From Sphingomonas sp. 37zxx (GTDB taxonomy: Bacteria > Pseudomonadota > Alphaproteobacteria > Sphingomonadales > Sphingomonadaceae), in NCBI RefSeq assembly GCF_000786205.1, contig NZ_JROH01000025.1:1-50718 (forward strand): a stretch of 50,718 bases of DNA, read 5' to 3'. Below, piece by piece: positions 1 through 8,428 of the stretch. A program made the position numbers and the translations under genes. Each line of letters starts with the position of its first letter. The first letter of the stretch is position 1. A model generated the notes under the pieces. That model made no database searches. It was not told where the DNA came from and saw only the letters and a list, made by a program, of their open reading frames with translations.

Positions 1-54
1 GCCAAGCCCTTTTTCAGCAGCCTGTTAGAGCTTCCGATAGATCGGCCTTTGCGG

Positions 55-246
55 TCACAGCTCTGCAACAGGCAGGTCGACCGTCACCGTATGGGTCTGT
101 ACAGGTGCCGCGAGAAACACCGCGGCGCTTAACAAGCCCGCGCTTCCCCAACCGTATCTCCGCGCGCGCAGATCGATAATCGATCTGGCTAAGCAATAGC
201 CGGCGGCGGCCAGCGCCGCGAAGTTCCAAAGCATAACGGTCCACAT
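55..246 (-). CDS. Small membrane protein, unknown function
   Basis: This 63-residue protein shows two hydrophobic segments, about residues 3-22 and 33-47. A short basic loop containing DLRARRYGWG separates them, so a hairpin in the inner membrane is likely. The C-terminal tail is short and polar. Charge placement and codon choice fit a real gene rather than a shadow, and no gene on the other strand competes for the space. I do not recognise a named family. It lies 64 bp downstream of the gamma-glutamyltransferase gene on the same strand and could be cotranscribed with it. Confidence 0.5.
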   Translation of the reverse strand: MWTVMLWNFAALAAAGYCLARSIIDLRARRYGWGSAGLLSAAVFLAAPVQTHTVTVDLPVAEL

Positions 247-310
247 CGCACCGGCTTAGCTTGGACCAGTGAGCCGGGCAATTGGCGAATACTTCCTGTC
301 AGCCCACCCC

Positions 311-2080
311 CTACCGCCGCCCGGCCTCGACCAGCACGCGCCCCTCGCGCCTTGGGTCGTAGCCGCCGTCGATCCGGCCATTGCGCACGATCACGCCGTG
401 CAGCCCCGAATCCTCGCCCTGGCCGGGCACGATCTTCATGCCGCGCGCCGCCAGCGCCTCCAGAATCTCGGGCGAGAAGCGGGTGACTTCGCCGCCGATA
501 TTGTCGCCGCGCGCGACGATGTTGGGCAGCGCCAGCGCCTGCTGCATCGGCAGTCCCCAATCGACCGCGCCGATCATCGATTTGCCGACATAGGCGAGGA
601 TCGCGTTGCCGCCCGCCGATCCCAGCGCGCCAGCGAAGCGGCCTTGCCGGTCGATCATCACCAGCGGCGTCATCGACGAGCGTGGGCGTTTGCCGGGGGC
701 GACCGCGTTCACTGCCGCGCGGCCCTGAGCATCTCGCGGGGAGAAGGTGAAATCGGTCATCTGGTTGTTCAGGAAAAACCCGTCGACCATCCGCCCGGTG
801 CCGAAGATCGATTCGACCGTGGTGGTCATCGACACGACATTGCCCTTCGCATCGCCGACGATGAAGTGCGACGTGCCAGCCGGTTCAGCGGTAGTGTCGG
901 CGGCGGCAAGCACCGCGCCGGCAGGGGTGCCGGCGGCGGGCGCGGGGCCGGCCACCGCACCGATCAGGCCCGCGCGCGTTGCGACATAATCGGCGGCCAG
1001 CAGCCCTTCGACCGGCACCGCGACGAATTTGGGATCGCCGACATAGCGGTCGCGATCGGCGTACATGATCCGGCTTGCCTCGGCGAACAGGAACCATGCC
1101 TGTGGGTCTTGCGGCCCGCGCGCGGCGATGTCGGTGCGTTCGAGCAGCGCGAGCAATTGCAGCATGCCGACGCCGCTCGACGGCGGCGGCGGCACGCAGA
1201 CCAGATAGACGCGCCAGTCGCGGCACAACGGCTCGCGCTTGATCGGGCGATACGCCGCCAGATCGGCCAGCGTCATCGTCCCGGCCAGCGGCGCGGCATT
1301 GGTGCGCGTGACGATCGCCTGCGCGGTCGGGCCGGCATAGAGCGCTTCGGGGCCTTGTGCCGCCAGCCGCTTGAGAAAGGCGGCATAGGCCGGGTTTTTC
1401 AGCCGATCGCCGACGCCTACCAGCGTGCCGTCGCCCTTGGCGAAATAGGCCTGAGCGTCGGGGCTGGAAAGCTGGGGGAAGCTGCGCGTCAGGAAGCGCC
1501 CGAGCCGGGGGGTGATGATGAAGCCGTCGCGCGCGGTCCGCTCGGCATCGCCGAACAGCGTCCGCCATTGCAGGGTGCCATGTTCTTCATGCGCCAGCTT
1601 GAGCATCCGCACGACGCCGGGAACGCCGGTCGCGCGCCCGCTGGTGACCGCGGCGGGGTATCCCAGCGGCTTGCCATTATCGCCCAGGAACATGTCGGCG
1701 GTGGCCCCCGCCGGCGCGGTTTCGCGGCCGTCATAGATTTCGGCCTTGCCGGTCCGGGCGTTGAAATAGTTCATGAACGCACCGCCGCCGATGCCGGAGC
1801 TTTGCGGCTCGACCAGCGACAGCATCGCCTGCACCGCGATGGCGGCGTCGACCGCGCTGCCGCCGCGCCGAAGCACCGCCATGCCGGCTTCGCTTGCCAG
1901 CGGGTTCGACGCGACGACGAACATTTCGGCGGTGGCCGGGCGGGTCGCGGTGACCGATTGCGGCGGCGCAGCCGACGCCGCCGGCGGTGCGGAAGCGGGC
2001 CGACTGCACGACGCCAGTGCGGCGAGCATCATCAGCGACAGGGCGAGCGGGCGGGCCGGCGACCGGAATGGTAATATCAT
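311..2080 (-). CDS. ggt: Gamma-glutamyltransferase, lipoprotein form
   Basis: The 589-residue protein matches gamma-glutamyltransferases, N-terminal nucleophile hydrolases that cleave glutathione and gamma-glutamyl compounds in the periplasm. A lipobox-like LAALASC places a candidate lipidated Cys at residue 25, so it is probably membrane-anchored. The substrate-binding DGRETAP segment lies near residues 117-123. The autocatalytic cleavage site is GTSH, with Thr403 as the expected new N-terminus of the small subunit (usually written TTH in this family). Length is normal. It is divergent from the acyl-CoA ligase gene with 87 bp between starts. Family assignment is firm; the lipid anchor is inferred from the motif. 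Confidence 0.93.
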   Translation of the reverse strand: MILPFRSPARPLALSLMMLAALASCSRPASAPPAASAAPPQSVTATRPATAEMFVVASNPLASEAGMAVLRRGGSAVDAAIAVQAMLSLVEPQSSGIGGGAFMNYFNARTGKAEIYDGRETAPAGATADMFLGDNGKPLGYPAAVTSGRATGVPGVVRMLKLAHEEHGTLQWRTLFGDAERTARDGFIITPRLGRFLTRSFPQLSSPDAQAYFAKGDGTLVGVGDRLKNPAYAAFLKRLAAQGPEALYAGPTAQAIVTRTNAAPLAGTMTLADLAAYRPIKREPLCRDWRVYLVCVPPPPSSGVGMLQLLALLERTDIAARGPQDPQAWFLFAEASRIMYADRDRYVGDPKFVAVPVEGLLAADYVATRAGLIGAVAGPAPAAGTPAGAVLAAADTTAEPAGTSHFIVGDAKGNVVSMTTTVESIFGTGRMVDGFFLNNQMTDFTFSPRDAQGRAAVNAVAPGKRPRSSMTPLVMIDRQGRFAGALGSAGGNAILAYVGKSMIGAVDWGLPMQQALALPNIVARGDNIGGEVTRFSPEILEALAARGMKIVPGQGEDSGLHGVIVRNGRIDGGYDPRREGRVLVEAGRR

Positions 2081-2167
2081 GGAACCATTGTGTAACCGGC
2101 GATTCGCGGCGCGTCCATGCTGGCGCTGTCACGCGGCACGATCTACACCCTGCGGTGAGGAGAGCGC

Positions 2168-3964
2168 ATGGCACGGCAACTCGAACACTTCCCGAACCTC
2201 GTCACGATGTTCTTCACGCGCGCGCGAGAGCAGGGCGATCGACCGTTTCTGTGGGCGAAACAGGGCGGGACATGGGTGTCGACCAGCTGGGCCGATGCCG
2301 CGCGGCAGGTGGCGAGCCTGGCGGCTGGGTTGCGTGCCTTGGGACTGTCGCGCGGCGACCGGGTGATGCTGGTCAGCGAAAACCGCCCCGAATGGTGCAT
2401 CAGCGATCTCGCGATCATGGCGGCTGGCTGTGTGACGGTGCCGACCTACACCACCAATACCGAGCGCGATCACCAGCATATCATCGACAATTCGGGCGCG
2501 CGGGCGATCATCGTCTCGACGCAGAAGCTCGCCAAGGTGCTGTTGCCCGCCGCGTTGCAATCGGGCGCGGCTGAATTCGTCATCGGCATCGATGAAGTGC
2601 GGATGAGCCAGCCCGGCGCGATCGAATTCCATAGCTGGCATCGGCTGATCGCCGACCATCCGACCGACCCGGCGGTGGCCGAAGTACAGGCAGATTTTGC
2701 GCGCGGCGATCTGGCCTGCATCATCTATACCAGCGGCACCGGCGGCAGCCCGCGCGGCGTGATGCAGCACCACGGCGCGATCCTGCTGAACATCGCTGGC
2801 ACCACCGACATCATCAGCACCGATTTCGGCTGGGGTGACGAGGTATTCCTGTCGTTCCTGCCGCTGAGCCACGCCTATGAGCACACCGCCGGCCAGCATT
2901 TCCCGATCGCGCTGGGCGGCCAGATCTATTATTCCGAAGGGCTCGACAAGCTTGCCTCGAACATCGAGGAGACCCGCCCGACGATCATGGTGGTGGTGCC
3001 GCGCCTGTTTGAAGTGCTCCGCACCCGCATCACCAAGGCGGTGGAAAAACAGGGCAAGGTTTCGGCCTATCTGCTGAATCGCGCGATTGCGATCGGCACC
3101 AAGCGCGCCGATGCCGGGCGGATCGGCCTGCTCGACCAGCCGATGAACGCGGCGGTGAGCGCGCTGCTCAAGCCCAAGGTGGCCAAGCGCTTTGGCGGCC
3201 GGCTGAAGGCGATGGTGTCCGGCGGTGCGCCGCTGACGCCCGAGGTGGGGCTGTTCTTCGAATCACTCGGCCTGTCGTTCGTTCAGGGCTATGGCCAGAC
3301 CGAGGCGGGGCCGGTGATTTCGTGCAACCGCCCGGCGGCTGGCATCCGCATGGATTGCGTCGGCCCGCCGATGCTGGGCGTCGAGGTGCGGATCGCCGAG
3401 GACGGCGAAATCCTGGTGCGCGGCGAGCTGGTGATGCACGGCTATTGGCGCAACGATGCCGAAACCGCGCGGGTGCTGAAGGACGGCTGGCTGCACACCG
3501 GCGACATCGGCGTGATCGATGATCGCGGGCGCATCAAGATCACCGATCGCAAGAAGGACATCATCGTCAACGACAAGGGCGACAACATTGCCCCGCAAAA
3601 GGTCGAGGGGATGCTGACCCTGCAGCCCGAGATCGTCCAGGCGATGATCGCGGGCGATCGCCGGCCCTATATGGTGGCGGTGCTGGTGCCCGATCCCGAA
3701 TGGGTGCAATCCTATTGCGCCAAGTCGGCGGCGGGCTGCGATTTCAAGGCGCTGGGCGAGAACCACGCCTTTCGCACCGCATTGGGTGCGGCGGTCGAGC
3801 GGGTGAACAAGGATTTGTCGCAGATCGAACGAGTCCGCCGGTTCATCATCGCCGACGAACCCTTCACGATCGAAAATGAGCAATTGACGCCGAGTTTGAA
3901 GATCCGCCGGCATGTGCTGCGCGGGGTATACGGCGCGCGGCTGGACGGGCTCTACAAGGGGTGA
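2168..3964 (+). CDS. Long-chain fatty-acid-CoA ligase (AMP-forming)
   Basis: The 598-residue protein belongs to the ANL adenylate-forming superfamily, in the group typical of long-chain acyl-CoA ligases. It should activate fatty acids to acyl-CoA through an acyl-adenylate. Visible motifs are the phosphate-binding YTSGTGGSPRGV (187-198), YGQTE (375-379), TGD (444-446) and the hinge region DRKKDI (460-465). The P-loop carries Arg where many relatives have Lys, a conservative change. A GAGGAG ribosome-binding site lies about 7 bp before the ATG. The chain length it prefers cannot be read from sequence. A perfect 13-bp stem-loop follows the stop codon. Confidence 0.88.
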   Translation: MARQLEHFPNLVTMFFTRAREQGDRPFLWAKQGGTWVSTSWADAARQVASLAAGLRALGLSRGDRVMLVSENRPEWCISDLAIMAAGCVTVPTYTTNTERDHQHIIDNSGARAIIVSTQKLAKVLLPAALQSGAAEFVIGIDEVRMSQPGAIEFHSWHRLIADHPTDPAVAEVQADFARGDLACIIYTSGTGGSPRGVMQHHGAILLNIAGTTDIISTDFGWGDEVFLSFLPLSHAYEHTAGQHFPIALGGQIYYSEGLDKLASNIEETRPTIMVVVPRLFEVLRTRITKAVEKQGKVSAYLLNRAIAIGTKRADAGRIGLLDQPMNAAVSALLKPKVAKRFGGRLKAMVSGGAPLTPEVGLFFESLGLSFVQGYGQTEAGPVISCNRPAAGIRMDCVGPPMLGVEVRIAEDGEILVRGELVMHGYWRNDAETARVLKDGWLHTGDIGVIDDRGRIKITDRKKDIIVNDKGDNIAPQKVEGMLTLQPEIVQAMIAGDRRPYMVAVLVPDPEWVQSYCAKSAAGCDFKALGENHAFRTALGAAVERVNKDLSQIERVRRFIIADEPFTIENEQLTPSLKIRRHVLRGVYGARLDGLYKG

Positions 3965-3969
3965 CCGCC

Positions 3970-4003
3970 TTCATCCCCCCATGTTGCGAAATGGGGGGAT
4001 GAA
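3970..4003. terminator. Stem-loop between convergent genes
   Basis: A perfect 13-bp inverted repeat (TTCATCCCCCCAT and its complement) with an 8-nt loop lies between the convergent ligase and M16 peptidase genes. There is no clear T-tract, so it is a probable bidirectional terminator or mRNA 3'-end stabiliser rather than a textbook intrinsic terminator. Confidence 0.6.
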
Positions 4004-4009
4004 AGAGGC

Positions 4010-6952
4010 TTAGCGTGCGCCCGCCTCTTCGGATGGGGCGGCTTTGCTTGCCGCCACGATTTTCTCGCTGGGCAGCACCAGCATCGTCCAGTCGCGCGTC
4101 GGCACCAGATATTTGGCTGCCAGCGCCTGAATATCGGCTGGGGTCACCTGGCCCATATCCTGCGGCAGGGTGCGGATCGAATCGATCCGGCGGGGATCGA
4201 GGCTGCCGCCGCTGGTCTGTTGCAACCAGAAGGTGTTGCCGCTCGACATACGGATCATCTGTTGCATCAGCGGCACCGCCGCGCGGCGCAGTTCGTCTTC
4301 GGCGATCGGCGTCGCCACCAGATCGGCGGCGATTTCGCGCGCCATTTTGAAGAAGAGATCCGCCTGGTCGGGCGGAATCTGGCCGATCGCGAACAGCCGC
4401 CCGCCGCCGGGCATGCCCACCGGCCAGTCGTTGATCACATTGGGGGTATAGCTTGCGCCAGCCTGGCTGCGGAGCTGATCGAACAATCGATCGCGAAAGA
4501 TCGCCGCCAAAATCTCGAGCCGGCGATTATCGGTGAAAGCCTCGCTGCCACCGGCGCTGGGCCAGGCGATGACGGCGGCCGCCTGGTTTGGCTGGCCTTC
4601 GTGATAGCGCAGCACGGGGGTTGCCGCATGGTCGGGGAATTTCGGTGTCGGGCCGGTGAGCGCTGCGGGCTTGCGCGGCTTCAGCGCGCCGAACGAGGCC
4701 GCCACCGCCGCCACCGTCGCGTCGGCGGTGGTATCGCCATAGACCTGCACCTCGATCGGTCCTGTCGCCAGCAATGGCTCCCAGAACGCGCGAAATGCCT
4801 TGGCCGTCAGTTGCTCGACGGCTGCGCGCGGCGGCACGCCCCAGCGCGGATCCTTGGCATGGAGCAGGTTTTCCAGATCGCGGCTGAGCACGCCATCGGG
4901 CGAGGATTCAAGGCCGGCATAACCCGCCAGCATCACCGCGCGCGCGCGCGTCACCGGATTGGTATCCCATCCGGGCGACGCCATTTTGGCAGCGATCAGC
5001 CGAAGCTGATCGGCCAGATCGGCGGGGCTGGTCACCGCACCAAAGACGAACGCATCGTCATCGATCGCGAAGCTCAACCCGATTTGCCGCCCGCTGGTAA
5101 GCCGGTCGATTTCCTCCTGCCCGAACTTGCCGATGCCCGAGGGCACCAATGCAAGATCGGCAGCCCAGGCGGGCGTCACCCGATCGGCGGGCAGCGCGCG
5201 CAAGCCGCCGCCGAAGCGAACGCGGACATAGACCTTGTTGGTTTCCGATTCATTCGGAAACATCAGCAGGTTGACGCCGTTGGCGAACGTCACCTTTTCG
5301 ATGTCGGGGCCGGTCAGCACCGTGGTTCGGGCGGTGACGACACCCGGCGAGCCGAGCCTGGGCAGTTGATCGAAGGTGATTGGCGGGCCTGACGAACGCT
5401 TTGCCGCCAGCTTGGTCACATCCTCGTCGAGCACTGCGGTCAGCCGGGCCTGTACCGTCGCATCGGGGACGCGGGTGTTGACGATGGCGCGGCGCAGGCC
5501 TTCGGCGAAGACCTTTTGCGACGCGGTCTGAACGCGGGCGGGGGTGAAGAACTTCTTTTCAACCGCGCCGCGAAAAATCGCGAGCGACCCTTCGCTCGAC
5601 GCCACCGTTTCGGCAATATCGACTGCCTGGACGATTTCGTCGGCCTGTATCGCGCCCGCCTCGACCCGCGCGGTGTCGACGGCATTCTTCATGATCGCGT
5701 CGATTTCGGCCACTTCGCGGTCGATTTCGAGCTGGGTGGGCGGCGTCATCGCTGCATCGGCGATCGTCGCGCGAACATCGCGCACCGCCGCCTCCCAATC
5801 GTCACCCACCGGCAGGATCTGCACCAGCGTAGCGTTGGACGAACGCGATATATCCTCGAGATTGGCACCCGCGGTGATGAAGCTGCCGCCGCTGCGCGCA
5901 CGCGATTCGAGCCGGCGGTTGATGATGCGGATCGCGATCTGGTTGATCATCCGCTCCTGATTGAACAGGATGGTGTCGGCGGTGATGCTCCAGGGGCGAA
6001 GGATCGCAAGGCTGACGACCGGCGGCAGTGATGGTTCGACCGTGACGGCGCTTAGCCCCTGATCGCCGACCGGCTTGCCGAAATCGGGGGTTGCGGGTGC
6101 GGGGCCGGTTCCCTTCCAGTCGCCGAAATGCTTGGCGATCTGTTGTTCGAACACCGCCGGATCGACATCGCCGGCGATGACGATCACCGTCCGTTCGGGC
6201 CGATACCAGCGCTTGTGGAAGGCATTGACGGCGGCGGCGTTGGCCGCCTGCAACGTCGCGGTCGTACCGATCGGCGAGCGTTCGGCGAGCAACTGGCCGG
6301 CGAAAAACAACTCGCGCGACTTGTCGCCCAGCCGCGATTGCGGGCTCAGCCGCTCGCGCTGTTCGGCCAGGACGACGGGGCGCTCGGCATTGATCGCGGC
6401 GTCGCTGATCGTCGGCTTGGCCATCATGCCCGCCAGCACCTTCATGCTTTCATCCAGCCCCTGCGGCGTCGCCGAGGGCAGGTCGAGCTTGTACACCGTC
6501 TGCGTCGGCGTGGTGCTGGCGTTGCTGTCCGACCCGAAGGTGACGCCCAGCCGCTGCCACAGGCGCTTCGATTCGCCATCGGGCACATGTTCGGACCCGC
6601 GAAACGCCAGATGTTCGAGCAGATGGGCATAGCCGCGCTCGCTGTCCTGCTCCATCAGCGAACCCGCATCGATCCGCACCCGCACCGCGACCTGGCCCGG
6701 CGGCACGCCGTTGCGGCGGACGGCATAGCGCACGCCATTGGGCAGGGTGCCAAAGCGCCAGCCCGGATCGGGGGTGATGTCGCTGCCCTTGTAGAGCCAG
6801 GGTTCGGCGGCGGTTTGGATTCGCCCTTCGACCATCGGCGCGGGCGCAGCCGGCGCGGCGGGTGCCGGTTGCTGCTGGCTGGCAGCAGGGATCGCGACGA
6901 GCAGCGCGACGGCACTGATCGCGGTGAAGGGGAAACGCTTGGATACTTGCAT
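4010..6952 (-). CDS. M16 family zinc metallopeptidase, two-lobed
   Basis: The 980-residue protein is a pitrilysin-type (M16) peptidase with duplicated N- and C-terminal halves that should clamp around peptide substrates. The inverted zinc motif HLLEH spans residues 110-114, and ERPVVLAE (about 190-197) supplies the downstream Glu ligand. Only the first half has HxxEH, as expected when the second half is non-catalytic. A signal peptide (about residues 1-25, ending near PAASQ) sends it to the periplasm. I chose the internal ATG at 6952 because it places this signal at the N-terminus; an ATG 57 bp upstream would add a polar leader. Substrate is unknown. Confidence 0.88.
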   Translation of the reverse strand: MQVSKRFPFTAISAVALLVAIPAASQQQPAPAAPAAPAPMVEGRIQTAAEPWLYKGSDITPDPGWRFGTLPNGVRYAVRRNGVPPGQVAVRVRIDAGSLMEQDSERGYAHLLEHLAFRGSEHVPDGESKRLWQRLGVTFGSDSNASTTPTQTVYKLDLPSATPQGLDESMKVLAGMMAKPTISDAAINAERPVVLAEQRERLSPQSRLGDKSRELFFAGQLLAERSPIGTTATLQAANAAAVNAFHKRWYRPERTVIVIAGDVDPAVFEQQIAKHFGDWKGTGPAPATPDFGKPVGDQGLSAVTVEPSLPPVVSLAILRPWSITADTILFNQERMINQIAIRIINRRLESRARSGGSFITAGANLEDISRSSNATLVQILPVGDDWEAAVRDVRATIADAAMTPPTQLEIDREVAEIDAIMKNAVDTARVEAGAIQADEIVQAVDIAETVASSEGSLAIFRGAVEKKFFTPARVQTASQKVFAEGLRRAIVNTRVPDATVQARLTAVLDEDVTKLAAKRSSGPPITFDQLPRLGSPGVVTARTTVLTGPDIEKVTFANGVNLLMFPNESETNKVYVRVRFGGGLRALPADRVTPAWAADLALVPSGIGKFGQEEIDRLTSGRQIGLSFAIDDDAFVFGAVTSPADLADQLRLIAAKMASPGWDTNPVTRARAVMLAGYAGLESSPDGVLSRDLENLLHAKDPRWGVPPRAAVEQLTAKAFRAFWEPLLATGPIEVQVYGDTTADATVAAVAASFGALKPRKPAALTGPTPKFPDHAATPVLRYHEGQPNQAAAVIAWPSAGGSEAFTDNRRLEILAAIFRDRLFDQLRSQAGASYTPNVINDWPVGMPGGGRLFAIGQIPPDQADLFFKMAREIAADLVATPIAEDELRRAAVPLMQQMIRMSSGNTFWLQQTSGGSLDPRRIDSIRTLPQDMGQVTPADIQALAAKYLVPTRDWTMLVLPSEKIVAASKAAPSEEAGAR

Positions 6953-7036
6953 CGCTGCTAGGTAGCGGGATTTGCGGCTTCCCGCCAGCGGTGGCGGTTC
7001 GGGGTTCATTGACCCCCTAGCGTTCGTGTCGAGTGT

Positions 7037-8428
7037 TTAGTTGGGTTTCGGGGCATCGCCCAAAACGAACGGAGACGCGGCGATGACCGCCAAGGCACGA
7101 TCGACGATGCTGGCGAGCGCGGATTGATCGACCACGCTATCGCTGCGATGCCAGGATGCCGCAACGGCATACCAGCGCCCGGCCTTGTCGCGCAGTAGAT
7201 AGTTGAGACTGAGCACGCCCGGTTCGGACCCGCCCTTGTGACCGGCATAGGCAAAGCTGCGCGCGGCGGGGGCCTGCGGCGCGATGGCGAGCATTGCCAG
7301 CGTCGTCTGGTCGCCTTCGCGTCGTAGCCAGTCGAGCGTTGCCGCCATCGCGGCGGGTGATGCGAACCATTCGATTTCGGGCCGGAGCGGCGTGCCAGAA
7401 AACATCGCGGGATCGAGCGGCTTGGGCGGAAGCGCGGCAATGCGGGCGCGGCGCTCGGCGGGGGGCAGGGTTGCCCAGCCGGCGGTGCTGGCGGCATCCG
7501 CGCCCTTGAGCGCAAACGCCTCGCGGGTGGTGAGCACCGGCAGCGAGGCGGGCGGTGCCCCCAGCGCCACCGCGCGTGCGTCGATCCGGTCGCGGCCCAG
7601 CGCGATCATCAGCGTGTCGGTGGCGGTGTTGTCGCTGATCGACAGCATCAGCGTGGCAAGGCTTTGCAATGTCATCGGGCTGCCCGCCGGCCAGCCTTGG
7701 GTGATCCCCGATGGCAGCGAAGCGGCGTCGAGCGGCACGACATCGGCCCAGCGGCGCTTGCCCGCCTTCACCTGAGCGACCAATTCCGCGAGGACCCAAA
7801 GCTTGAACCCCGAGCCGATCGGGGCGGCGATGTCGGTATTGGCCGCAGTCAGGGCGCGCGGGCCATCGGCTTCGAGCGCATAAATGCCAAGCCCGGTATT
7901 GCCGGGCAGCGCCTTCAGTGTGGCGGCAACCCCATCGAGGCTGTCGCCGCGCGGCGCGGCGCCGGTGATCAGCAGCCCGCCGATCGCGTGCGGCGCGGCG
8001 GCGTCGAGCGACAGGCTGAGGCTGGCGGTGCCGCGCTCATAGCCGATCACGACATTTGCCTGCAGCCGGTTGAGGGTGTCGATCCGCTCTATGCCGGTCG
8101 CCTTGCCATATTGGGTACGCAACTGGGCAGCGATCGCTTCGAATTGCGCCCGGCTTATCTGCGCGCGGAAGGTGGCGGTGAAGGCGGTGTCGTAGTCGCC
8201 GGCACCGTTGAGGATGGCGACGACTTGCGCGGCGCGGGCGGGGAGCGACGGCCCTTGGTCCGCTCGTGCTGAGCTTGTCGAAGCATCGTCTTGTTGCTGC
8301 GAGGACGGCGGGAGGGAAGAACGGTGCTTCGACAAGCTCAGCACGAACGGTGCGGGGGGCGGGGGCTGATATCCAGGCGGTCCCGCCATCGCCAACGCCA
8401 ACCTCGCCCATTCAAGCATCGATCGCAT
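7037..8428 (-). CDS. Class A beta-lactamase-like serine hydrolase
   Basis: The 463-residue protein carries the penicillin-recognising triad: SGFK with Ser206 and Lys209, SDN at 265-267, and KGG at 398-400. The N-terminal part (about 65-150) resembles the small extra domain found ahead of such hydrolases. Function could be a beta-lactamase or another periplasmic serine hydrolase; nothing here shows drug hydrolysis. Residues about 27-56 are encoded by a 26-bp inverted repeat, so the leader has been rewritten by a mobile palindrome. The start overlaps the last 17 bp of parE. The true start is uncertain, because residues 1-18 are only a weak signal peptide. Confidence 0.75.
   Translation of the reverse strand: MRSMLEWARLALAMAGPPGYQPPPPAPFVLSLSKHRSSLPPSSQQQDDASTSSARADQGPSLPARAAQVVAILNGAGDYDTAFTATFRAQISRAQFEAIAAQLRTQYGKATGIERIDTLNRLQANVVIGYERGTASLSLSLDAAAPHAIGGLLITGAAPRGDSLDGVAATLKALPGNTGLGIYALEADGPRALTAANTDIAAPIGSGFKLWVLAELVAQVKAGKRRWADVVPLDAASLPSGITQGWPAGSPMTLQSLATLMLSISDNTATDTLMIALGRDRIDARAVALGAPPASLPVLTTREAFALKGADAASTAGWATLPPAERRARIAALPPKPLDPAMFSGTPLRPEIEWFASPAAMAATLDWLRREGDQTTLAMLAIAPQAPAARSFAYAGHKGGSEPGVLSLNYLLRDKAGRWYAVAASWHRSDSVVDQSALASIVDRALAVIAASPFVLGDAPKPN
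8260..8350. repeat. Palindromic repeat inside a coding region
   Basis: Two 26-bp arms (8260-8285 and 8325-8350) are inverted copies with one mismatch, separated by 39 bp. The core is TGCTTCGACAAGCTCAGCAC followed by GAACGG. Related copies lie near 34194-34352, 35135-35215 and 36390-36416. Translated in the serine hydrolase frame it gives the peptides LSLSKHR and ASTSSARA. Confidence 0.9.

Noticed and set aside
269..2074. 601-codon open frame on plus, opposite the gamma-glutamyltransferase
   Set aside because: It is antisense to a well-supported gene, is Arg/Gly/His-rich and has no recognisable motif. Long antisense frames are expected in such GC-rich DNA.
7037..8428. Acquired antibiotic-resistance beta-lactamase
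   Set aside because: The triad is present but the protein has a long extra N-terminal domain and core-genome neighbours, so a housekeeping or unknown hydrolase is more likely.
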